Notes under the pieces: generated by a model
Seen by the model: only the letters and a program-made list of their open reading frames with translations
Database searches by the model: none
What the model was told of the DNA's origin: nothing
Shown: in pieces, positions 10,488-18,506 of the stretch
Layout: each line of letters starts with the position of its first letter
How positions within the stretch are numbered: the first letter of the stretch is position 1
Assembly (NCBI GenBank): GCA_900095095.1
Contig: FMBT01000690.1
Coordinates: 1-23,346, forward strand
Direction: 5' to 3'
Length of the DNA stretch: 23,346 nt
From: Fragilariopsis cylindrus CCMP1102
Lineage: Eukaryota; Bacillariophyta; Bacillariophyceae; Bacillariales; Bacillariaceae
Translations under genes and position numbers: made by a program

Positions 10488-10860
10488 AGAGATCCGGCCG
10501 TACAGCATCCACACCTGGACTGAAGTATTTACACCATTTATTTCCAAATTTTCAGATCCTGACAATTTCTTTCTAATTGTCTCTACAAGGGATTAATTCA
10601 CTATCTATCGAGTAGATATTGCTGTTGGAGTGGAGGTCCTATGTTGGGAGTGTATGTTGAAGTGTATGTGTTTTGTTGGACTATGCTGGATTATTGTTGT
10701 TGGACTATTGTTGGACTACTGTACTGTACGTTGATTGATTTTCTTTTCATGACGGCCAGGACCGGTCATACAATATCCACGTTTGGACATTACAGTTTCC
10801 AATTTCAATTTACACCATTTATTTCCGAATTTCAATCAATTTCACAATTTCTACAATACA
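10488..10860. repeat. Diverged direct repeat, copies about 281 nt apart
   Basis: Copy 1 (about 10494-10580) and copy 2 (about 10759-10856) share the core TTTACACCATTTATTTCC (10528-10545 and 10809-10826) and flanking words such as CATCCACACCTGGAC versus ATATCCACGTTTGGAC, and ACAATTTCT. The spacer is TTGTTGGAC-rich. The copies look like an old tandem duplication. Confidence 0.6.
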
Positions 10861-10962
10861 AATCGACAAATGTAATTCACTCAGACCACAAGTGAGAATT
10901 TTTCAATTGTTCGACGACGATTCGATTCGATTCGCATCGACGTGGTAAACATAAAGAGTAGA

Positions 10963-12501
10963 ATGCCTCGACATGAGACAACCACTACAGTTGCGACAGG
11001 ATTGGGATCCAAAGTTGCAAAGAAGCAAAAAGTAAAGGCAGGGAAGAGCAACATTTGGAATCCAGATGTGTGCTATGTTTCTGAAAAAAAAGAATGTACT
11101 ACCAGTAGTGGAAAATTAGTAGAGAATTTCCCGGACCCGACCTGCTCGGCAGAATTTATGCGAATGACTTCAACCAATTGGTTACGAAAACAGTTGCATA
11201 AATTGCGAAAAAGTAACAAAAGTGCCGAGGACGTAGAATTTATGAAACCTGCGGTGATGGCAGTAGAACGATGGTTTATGCGATACAGTCTAGATCATCC
11301 ACACCGCCTGGCAGCAGGCGAGGACCCTGTGTTGCCGATGCCCGGTGCGGACATGGAAGAAATCGACCCTCATTTTGTAGATGATTTGGTCAAAACGGGT
11401 AAAGACACACCAGAGGCAGCCGTTGCGGTCGTGAAGGATTTCTATGCCCTTACTCGAAAGGCGGCGTTGGATATTTTGAAGAAAGAAAAGCGCTGACAAA
11501 GGAAGAAACTGTCGTAGTCATTCACCATCGACATAGCTGTGACGTGATGCTGGCAAAAAACAAGGAGAAATTACTGAAAATTAATCCAGCTCATTATGAA
11601 AAGTTAAAGACCATATATATCGCAGTACAGGAATCATCATCATTATCATTGACATCGGGAAAGAAGAAAAAGAAAACGAAGACGACGACAACGACGACGT
11701 TTGATCTTGCAGAATTCCATCGCGTCTGTTTTGTATCCTCGCTCGATATCATGGTATTCAAGGACATGGCTTCCAGGCAGCGTGTACCGAGCACGTCTTT
11801 GATGTATTACATGGAAGATTTGGAGTAAATATGGAATGTTTTGCTTCTCCATTAAACAGTCGATATGCGTCACATTGCAGTGCTTACCCAGACACGGATG
11901 CATGTTTGGAAGTTTAGGTTCCTTCTTTCAGTTTCATCCCAAGCAAGGTTCCTTTGAAGCGAATCCTCCATTTGAACCCTACGTGATGCTTGCCATGGTA
12001 AATCATATGGAAGTCTTATTCAAGAAGGCAACGGGTGCTCTTTCCTTTATTGTCGTCGTCCCTGGCTGGAAGGAATCTGAAGCGTTCCAACGATTAAAAG
12101 CCTCGAAATGGAATAAAAAATCATTGCCAATCGCTCAAAAGGATCACGGATTCTGTGATGGAGCGGCCCATCAACGACGAGACCGGTACCGTATCAGTCC
12201 GTACGATACCTTTTTCTTTTTCCTGCAAAACGATGCTGCTGCCTCGAAATGGCCATTGACTGAAATTGCAATCAGTGAACTCCGATCAGCGATGGCATGT
12301 GGTGTTCCGTCTCCATCCATGCAAGCGCGACACGACAAGGCTGGTCGAGGCACGGATGATATCGCACGAGGAGTATACAAGGGAAAGAAACGTAAAGCTA
12401 CGGGGGAGGGTGTCATGTCGCGAAAGCTAGAGGAAACGCGCTTGAAGAAGGCTGGCGTGAAGAAGGCTGGCGGGGCGAAAAAGCATAAGCGAAATACATA
12501 A
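10963..12501 (+). CDS. PCIF1-like: PCIF1/CAPAM-type cap adenosine N6-methyltransferase, frame broken three times
   Basis: PCIF1 (CAPAM) methylates N6 of the 2'-O-methyladenosine next to the mRNA cap, in the nucleus, using SAM. After allowing three one-base steps the gene reads as about 513 residues. The family hallmarks are clear: KINPAHYEKLK-like text, MECFASPLN followed by a CSAYPDTD block, FGSLG, then SFEANPPF with the catalytic NPPF at about 335-338, SFIVVVPGW and FFFLQND. A Lys-rich C-terminus looks like a nuclear signal. The human protein is about 700 residues with an N-terminal WW domain. No WW domain is visible here; the N-terminus is short and basic. The breaks are at an A run (11486-11489), a T run (11819-11821) and a T run (11905-11907); each lacks one base, and their net effect is one codon. 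The start is the ATG at 10963. An open frame one codon series upstream lacks an ATG. Confidence 0.85.
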
Positions 12502-13131
12502 AAAAATCCAAAAAATGTGTACAACTAAACGTTTTAAAAAAACTATAATATATTAGCCCAAGCACGTATCGCCGGGAGAGTCAGTCCAACTGAGGACACC
12601 CGTTCTACTCTAGCCACTTCGTGCTCTTCTGACGATCACGATTTTTAGATGCAAAATTCATACCTTTGCTAATGAAATGGAGGAAAAGTATTATATGGCT
12701 AAATTTAATTTGAAAAATCTCAATTTTAACAGAGCAACAAACATTATTTATGAACGATGGACGGGCGACGCGTTTAAAATCTCCTTTGTATGTGAAAATC
12801 GTAACGCATGCGCGCTGATGCTAGTGCCCTTCTCTAATTGTTTTGGTATGCGCGACAAATATCCAAAATACAAGTTTTATGTTAAAATCATCAACGACTT
12901 GAATAATGAATAATTCGTAAAGATTTTTTGTGTTCGTGGGATCAAAACGCAAAATACGAAGGAATCGTGCAGTTTTACAACAAAGTGACTTTCAAAAATA
13001 GTGAAGTCATTTAATGCCTCCAAATATCGCCAATCAAAATATTTCCGTCAAGTCGGAAAATAATCAAAGATTGTTAACAACAACAAGTAGTAACATCAAA
13101 GAAATCAAGGAAAAAAAAATCGGAAGTCATC
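12502..13131. other. Intergenic region with one small open frame
   Basis: This region lies between the methyltransferase stop and the exchanger start. A more GC-rich stretch at about 12555-12645 stands out from the AT-rich surroundings and has short self-complementary words, but matches no RNA family I recognise. The last 200 nt are A-rich and are probably the promoter and 5' UTR of the exchanger gene, which starts in a favourable ATCATGG context. Confidence 0.35.
12677..12913 (+). CDS. Small hypothetical protein, 78 codons
   Basis: ATG at 12677 to TAA at 12911-12913. The product is Asn/Lys/Phe-rich with segments such as IIYERWTGDAFKISFVCENR and MRDKYPKYKFYVKII, which look like ordinary globular sequence. 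No domain, signal peptide or membrane segment is visible. It could be a real small gene, an exon of a broken gene, or a remnant. Frame extensions by a one-base step upstream or downstream meet stops quickly. Confidence 0.3.
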   Translation: MEEKYYMAKFNLKNLNFNRATNIIYERWTGDAFKISFVCENRNACALMLVPFSNCFGMRDKYPKYKFYVKIINDLNNE

Positions 13132-15267
13132 ATGGCTATCGGACCAACAATAGACCCAGCTGATGTTGGCACCACAGGACTTATATGGTTGTTTTTTTCA
13201 TATGGGTATGCTCTTTTTTACTCAGCAAATTTAATTGGGGAAGGTAGTGAACTTTTATTGTTGGTTCCTAGTATGGCAGGTTTGGTTGGTGGCGTAGTTC
13301 TACCATTATTGGGGGCAGTTCCTGATGGAGGTACGATATAGATATGATAACTGTTTTTTAATTTGTTTGAAATATTATATATTTGAATATAGTGAGATGG
13401 GATGAAGGAACGACATCGTCTCCTCGAATTCTTCGACTTCATTCGCTTCACTCTTTATCTATTAGATCTGTTATAATTATCACAATTTTCACTCATAAAA
13501 TGATACAATTACTATTTACTATACAACAGCCATTATTCTCTTCTCTGGCCTAGGATCGATTGAGGTTGCACAGGACAGTCTCTCAGTTGGAATCGGAGCA
13601 TTGGCTGGATCTACAATCATGCTTTTGACTATCCCATGGGCACTATCTGTCTTCGCTGGTCGGGTCGATATCATTAATGGAAATCCAAATTATAGAGGAA
13701 AAATTAAATTATTTCCAGGGAAAAGCACGTCGGAAACCCTTCGTACAACAGGTGTCGCTGTATCGGACGAAATTCGTCATGGGGGTATCGTTATGGCACT
13801 CACAACAATCCCTTACTTTTTGATCCAAATCCCTGCGATGTTTATGCATGGACCAACTGAAGAAGTTGCCGAAGGTGAACATTGGTGGGCATTAGGAAGT
13901 AAGTTTTTGGTTTGGTTTGATTTGGTTTTGTTTCTTCTATCTGATGATAACGAAATAAATTTCGTTTTGCTTTGCGCTACGACAAAGTCAATATCATTTG
14001 GTCTTTTTTTGAAAATTTCTCACATTGCAAGTTGTTTTCGATTTAATTTAGGTCTTTTGATGTGTCTCATTGGTCTGGTTGCATATATGGTTCTACAATT
14101 GAAATTTAACGATGCAGGTCAAACCAAGGACAAACGCATTGCTATCGCAAAGAAGACGTTACAGGAAGGAAAAATGTCGCTGAAAGGAGTTGTGAAGTCG
14201 ACCATCAAGACGATGGAATCAAAACGCTCTTTGGGGTCGGTCTCAGATGGAACTGGATACGGTGCAATACCATCAGACAGCGAACCATCGCCCGAGATCT
14301 TAAGCGAGTTGAAAGAACTTCTACACGACGCCTTCCGTGCATACGATTCAGATGGTAATGGTACGCTTGAAAAGCACGAAATTAGGGTCTTCCTCAAGGA
14401 CTTTCATGAAAATATTGACGAAGATACAGTGAACGAGATTTGTGCCAGAGTTGATAAGGATAACGACAATCTTATTTCTCTTGATGAGTTTGTAATTCTA
14501 TGCTATTACTTGATTATGAGCGATGATGATCACTCGACAAAAAATGCGCCAGTAGTAGATAAAGGTTTTCGGGCTAGTATTCAGGCGCACGTATTCAAGG
14601 ATGACGATGGCGAGGGAGATGATGACGAGGTCGAGGATATACCCGAGGATTTTACTGATCTAAGTCCAGAGGATCAACAGTCTGCAATTAAGTTGAGAGC
14701 CTTCAAAATGCTTTTCGTCGGTACTCTCATGGTCGTTTACTTCTCTGACCCTATGGTGGATGTTATGCAAGAAATTGCTGTCAAATGCAGCATCCCACCA
14801 TTTTATGTTAGTTTCGTCCTTGCACCCTTAGCATCGAATTCAAGCGAAGTTATTGCCAGTATGTTCTATGCGGCAAAGAAGACCCGAAAGACTATGACTG
14901 TTTCTCTTTCTGCGCTGGAAGGTGCGGCATGTATGAATAACACTTTTTGGTAAGTGTCATTATTTCTTGACTGACTTCGTGTGTATTTGTTCTACTCCTT
15001 TTGTTGTGCATAATGATGTCGATCTCACTCTCTTCTTTCTTCTTAAACTTATTTAGCTTGTGTATTTTTATGGGGCTCATCTACGCTCGTGGGTTGGCAT
15101 GGCAGTATACTGCTGAAACAGCTTCTATTGTAGTTGTTCAGTTCATTATGGCCCTTCTTGTACAAAAAGATGTGATGACATGTGGTACGGCGCTCGGTGT
15201 ACTCGCGATCTTTCCTCTATCCTTAGTGTTCGTTTTTACAATGGAAAACTATCTTGGTTTTGACTAA
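13132..15267 (+). CDS. NCX/NCL-like cation/Ca2+ exchanger with two EF hands, four exons
   Basis: Exons are 13132-13330, 13530-13898, 14052-14949 and 15057-15267, giving 558 residues in frame. Introns begin GTACG, GTAAGT and GTAAGT and end AG. This is a Ca2+/cation antiporter of the NCX/CAX superfamily, which uses a Na+ or H+ gradient to move Ca2+ across a membrane. The first alpha repeat has GEGSELLLL and GAVPDGAIILFSGLGS; the second has SFVLAPLASNSSEVIAS and ALEGAACMNNTF. The central cytosolic loop carries two canonical EF hands: DSDGNGTLEKHE at 288-299 and DKDNDNLISLDE at 324-335. An acidic linker follows. This layout (exchanger halves split by an EF-hand pair) is that of plant NCL proteins. 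About 9-10 membrane helices are likely. The EF hands suggest activation or inhibition by cytosolic Ca2+. Intron 2 is 153 nt and stop-free, so its retention would stay in frame. The coding frame has no breaks. Confidence 0.9.
13331..13529 (+). other. Intron 1 of the exchanger gene
   Basis: It starts GTACGA and ends CAACAG. Splicing joins PDG to AIILFSGLGS through a split Ala codon, which restores the alpha-1 repeat. Confidence 0.85.
13899..14051 (+). other. Intron 2 of the exchanger gene, 153 nt, no stop in frame
   Basis: It starts GTAAGT and ends TTTAG. Its length is a multiple of three and the exon frame runs through it without a stop, so an unspliced transcript would add 51 mostly hydrophobic residues between WWALG and LLMCLIGLV. 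Confidence 0.85.
14950..15056 (+). other. Intron 3 of the exchanger gene
   Basis: It starts GTAAGT and ends ATTTAG, 107 nt. Splicing makes a Cys codon and joins NNTF to CLCIFMGLIYARG. Confidence 0.85.
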
Positions 15268-15795
15268 TAAAATGGAAATTTGAAAATGGCAATAAATATA
15301 TATAAACTTATTGAATAGCTTAATAATAATCAACCACATATTCTACTAGCAAGCATGCTAGCTAGTATGATAAACAGAGCCCTAGGAAAAGAAAAATACA
15401 GACCTAGACAAACAATAGTATAATAATCTACTACATCGTTGTAGATTTCCTTGTACAATTTAGTATTATTATTACAGTATTATGAAAAAGTAGGAGAATC
15501 GGGGGAGATGGGAAATGATTTGGCGTTCAATTTTGAATTCTAGTACAGCACTTTGAAGTACATAGTAAGTGTTTGTTCGCCATTTTTGAGGTTCTACTTG
15601 TTTTCTGTAACAAAGTACAATGATGGCAGATTTATCAAGATGGTATCTTGGAAGTACCATAAAGGCACAGGATGAAGTAATATTTAGTATTATCTAGTAA
15701 AAGTAATGCAGTCAACCACAATCTTTCTGGAGTGAACAATAAGCGATGATTCGAAGGACGATGAATTGTACGACGAAACAGTAATAAATTGCAGA
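15268..15795. other. Intergenic region, nothing clear
   Basis: About 530 nt of AT-rich DNA between the exchanger and the mutase. A minus-strand open frame at 15472-15660 has no supporting features. A small palindromic patch (AGCATGCT) lies near 15352. No RNA gene was seen. Confidence 0.4.
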
Positions 15796-17188
15796 ATGCA
15801 CAGAAACACCGCGACGATCTTCTTCTATTATTCGTCGCGTTTGCTATTCGTCATCCAACAAAACATCATCAAACAATGATGAAACATCGCAACTTATTCT
15901 ACCATCGACGGTTGTACTTCTACGTCATGGACAGAGTTTATGGAATCAGATTCCAACATTTTCTGGTTGGTGTGACGTTCCATTGACTGATCTTGGAATT
16001 GAACAGGCGAAAGATGCAGGTCGTTTAATGAAAGAGAAAGACCTGAATTTGATTCCATCTATTCCTCCGAATTGAAGCGAGCATACGAGAGTGCTGAAGC
16101 TGTTATGGACATTTTAGGCGACGCGACAACCTCGATTGAAATTACGAAGACTTGGAAGTTGAATGAACGACAGTACGTTTACGATTGTCTTCTATTTTTA
16201 TAACTATATATTGTTGTGGTTAAAATTGACACACAATCACTCAATCACCCCTCCATTCCCTTCCTTCCTTCACTTACAACATGATAATGTTATTAATAGC
16301 TATGGTGCCTTACAAGGTCTATCAAAAAATAATCCGGAACTTACAACTATGCACGGAGCTGAACAGATGACATCATGGAGACGTGAAATGATGGCAACGC
16401 CGCCTCCCATGGACGAAGCCCATCCGCATTATAATCCGCCACCCGCTCCTTTGACAGAATCATTATATGACTGTCAGCAACGCGTACTCAGATACTGGCA
16501 TAGTGCTATAGTTCCAACGATGATTCCCAAAGAGAGATCAATATTAATCGCCGCACATGCCAATACCATAAGGTAATATAAGATTTTGACATTATCACTT
16601 CAAGACTGTAGATTTTGTTCTCCTTCTAAAGGTGATCGTTTGCCTGCAGTATCGTTTCTGACTTTATCATTTCTTAAATATAATTTTCGCCACAGATGCC
16701 TTATAGCTTATCTGGATGATATTCCTCATGAAGAAGTCTCGAATATTCATATTCCTAATTCTGTACCATGCGTCTACAAAATTGATCCAAACACAGGAAA
16801 AGCTATAGAACACGATCTTTCTCCTTCAAGCAAGAGCAAAGGACACTGGATTCTTAGTTCTGAAAATACTGGTCGGTTAGTTGATAAGCTTGGTGCGAGT
16901 TCAGAATGTTTTGCACGATCTGTATTTGCTGCTTGGGACATAAATGGAGATAATGTTTTATGCAAAGAAGAAATTGCGAAGGGACTATTTACATGGAAAC
17001 ATGATCATAATCCTGCCATAAATGCACTGGCTGGGAAACTTTTGGAGGAGCTGAGAAACTCGAACGACGGATCATATGATGCTGATGGTATCACTCTTGA
17101 AAAGTTCCAATCAATAACAATTGCTGGAGTTCGAAAACACAACTTGCCATTTTTTGAGGATGAGGAATTACCTTCATTGGAATCATAA
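15796..17188 (+). CDS. Phosphoglycerate mutase-like protein fused to a C-terminal EF hand, likely mitochondrial, three exons
   Basis: Exons are 15796-16172, 16300-16572 and 16696-17188. With three one-base steps the coding length is exactly 382 codons. The histidine-phosphatase core is clear: [12 protein letters not shown] (R44-H45-G46, the phosphorylated His), [36 protein letters not shown] and AAHANTIR with the second His at 213. This matches cofactor-dependent phosphoglycerate mutase, which interconverts 3- and 2-phosphoglycerate. The N-terminus is rich in Arg, Ser and aromatics with no acidic residue at first, like a mitochondrial presequence; diatoms are known to run lower glycolysis in mitochondria. 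The usual enzyme is about 250 residues. The extra C-terminus holds an EF-hand loop [12 protein letters not shown] (299-310) and a degenerate second one near [10 protein letters not shown]. Breaks are at T 15840-15842 and A 15860-15863 (both in the poorly constrained leader, less certain) and T 16048-16050 (certain). Confidence 0.85.
16173..16299 (+). other. Intron 1 of the mutase gene
   Basis: It starts GTACGT and ends TTAATAG. Splicing restores the conserved NERHYGALQG block through a split His codon. Confidence 0.9.
16573..16695 (+). other. Intron 2 of the mutase gene
   Basis: It starts GTAATA and ends CCACAG. Splicing joins HANTI-R to [10 protein letters not shown] through a split Arg codon, as expected for the family. 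Confidence 0.9.
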
Positions 17189-17394
17189 CACGTCAAGTCA
17201 ACAAATACAGCATGAAACACGAATTATGTTTACCACAGAATAATTTTGTTGGGTATTTGTTTATAGGAGAGGGGGACACATCTCCTTTTTTGTGCATTAG
17301 TGTTAAGTTAGTCTCTAAAATATAAATAAATTGTTACGTTTTTGTTTGACAGTGTCTTAATGAAGTCGTTCAATCGTATTTTTTTATTTTATGC

Positions 17395-18064
17395 CTACGA
17401 CGGTGGAGCAGCACTAGAAGCATCAATTGGACTAAGCAGATTCGACATCCAGTTGCCTATACTTGGACCATCGCCACCTGCTCTCTTTGATGCAACTTCT
17501 ACAGGTTCATCAGGGTAGATTTTTAGGTTATATCCATATTCAAATTCTGCCTCAGAACCCATAAGTTTAGGAAAAGTACGTACGATACCAATTTTTAGGG
17601 CTTCTTCATTACCAAAGATAGCATTCGATACTTGATCACCACGTGCAACAGCTACAGATCCGCATGGCAACCAAGAATCATCAGGACTACCGAATTGTCG
17701 TACAAAAACCGCATATTCTTGTCCACCAGATTTTGCAATCTCGTCGTATTTACTGCTTGCTCGTTCTCGTTCTACTTGTCCGTCTGATTTTGATTTTTCT
17801 ACCTTTTTAGTATCATCAACATTTCCAAACCCCTTTGCCATTAGTGATGACTTTGAACAGCTATAATAATAAATAAAGAAGAGTAACGATTGATTAGTGA
17901 GGAAACTACTTGATAACGATAACTGCGACGAACGTGCGTGCTAAACGATAAATCTTTTTCACTTACACCTGATGTTGTGTCTGTCGAATACTTCCAACGC
18001 CAAAGGATAGTGTTTGTGGCAAGATTGCCGCTAGAACTGTGATTACAATTGTTGCTCCTTTCAT
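17395..18064 (-). CDS. HHL1-like: HHL1/DUF6523-type plastid protein, two exons
   Basis: Exon 1 is 18064-17967 and exon 2 is 17860-17395, joined by a 106-nt intron (GTAAGT to TTATAG) to give 187 residues. Exon 1 encodes a signal peptide of about 20 residues ending in TLSF, with Phe at the likely cleavage site. This is the hallmark of diatom bipartite plastid targeting. Exon 2 contains the mature start motif MAKGFG found at the N-terminus of cyanobacterial homologues, then EYAVFVR, SWLPCGSVAV, NAIFGNEEALK, FPKL and FEYGYNLKIYPDEPVEVAS. These are the conserved blocks of the family that includes plant HHL1, a thylakoid protein that helps protect photosystem II in high light. The C-terminus is a short Ser/Ala/Pro tail. 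The frame is intact. The gene diverges from the AAA ATPase gene and converges with the mutase gene. Confidence 0.85.
17861..17966 (-). other. Intron of the HHL1-like gene
   Basis: On the minus strand it starts GTAAGTG and ends TTATTATAG, 106 nt. It separates the signal-peptide exon from the mature protein exon. Confidence 0.85.
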
Positions 18065-18506
18065 TGTTCGATTCTTTTCTTTTTTTAAGTTTTATATTGT
18101 TTGGTGAATTCGTTTATTGATTTTTGATTTTGTAATGCCTTACTGAATAGTAACTTTGTACAAGGTTCGATGTTTATTGTTGTCATCCTTTTGTGTTGTT
18201 GTTCTTTGACGTATTTTGCGATTTTTATCGTAATGACGACATCAAAACACGCATGACGCATGTGTGATTCATAATATTAGTGACTAATTTCGGGTAGGGG
18301 AGAGGGGAAATTAATTATGTCGGAGTAATTATTTTGAGTTCTTTTCAAGAAAGAGGGGAATACAATTTCTTCTCCCTAAAATCCAGCCATCAACAAATTC
18401 GGAAATGTGAATTTGATTTATGCATTTATGCTTTATTCATTTTAGTGGGTTACATAGCTCAAATAGTTCACAAGTGTTTCCGAAACTTCATTACAGTAGA
18501 TCGAAG
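18065..18506. promoter_or_regulatory. Shared divergent promoter region with repeated TGACG motifs
   Basis: 442 nt between the HHL1-like gene (-) and the AAA ATPase gene (+). TGACG cores occur at about 18208, 18233 and 18254, the last inside the near-palindrome GCATGACGCATG. TGACG is the core of bZIP sites, including the CO2/cAMP-responsive elements described in diatoms. The assignment is inference from the motif and the gene arrangement; no transcript start is visible. Confidence 0.35.

Larger units (their letters stand above)
9485..10962. other. Long noncoding spacer with hairpins and repeats
   Basis: Nearly 1.5 kb without a credible gene, between the 5' side of the retroelement and the cap methyltransferase gene. 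For the minus-strand element this is where a 5' LTR, primer-binding site and promoter should lie. I see GGGTACC at two nearby places (about 9570 and 9633), two hairpins (9921-9943 with ATGGAG/CTCCAT, and 10226-10249 with a 10-bp stem and CGTA loop) and a repeated TTAGCGAT near 10265. A Leu/Cys-rich open frame at 10641-10895 comes from TTGTTGGAC repeats and is not convincing. Promoter elements of the next gene probably lie in the last 100-200 nt. Confidence 0.45.

Noticed and set aside
10641..10895. 84-codon open frame
   Set aside because: It is built from TTGTTGGAC repeats and a diverged duplication, with no protein-like features.
12171..12524. 117-codon minus-strand frame opposite the PCIF1-like C-terminus
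   Set aside because: The plus strand carries conserved family motifs, so this is a shadow.
15472..15660. 62-codon minus-strand frame in the spacer
   Set aside because: Unremarkable composition, no motif and no partner exon.
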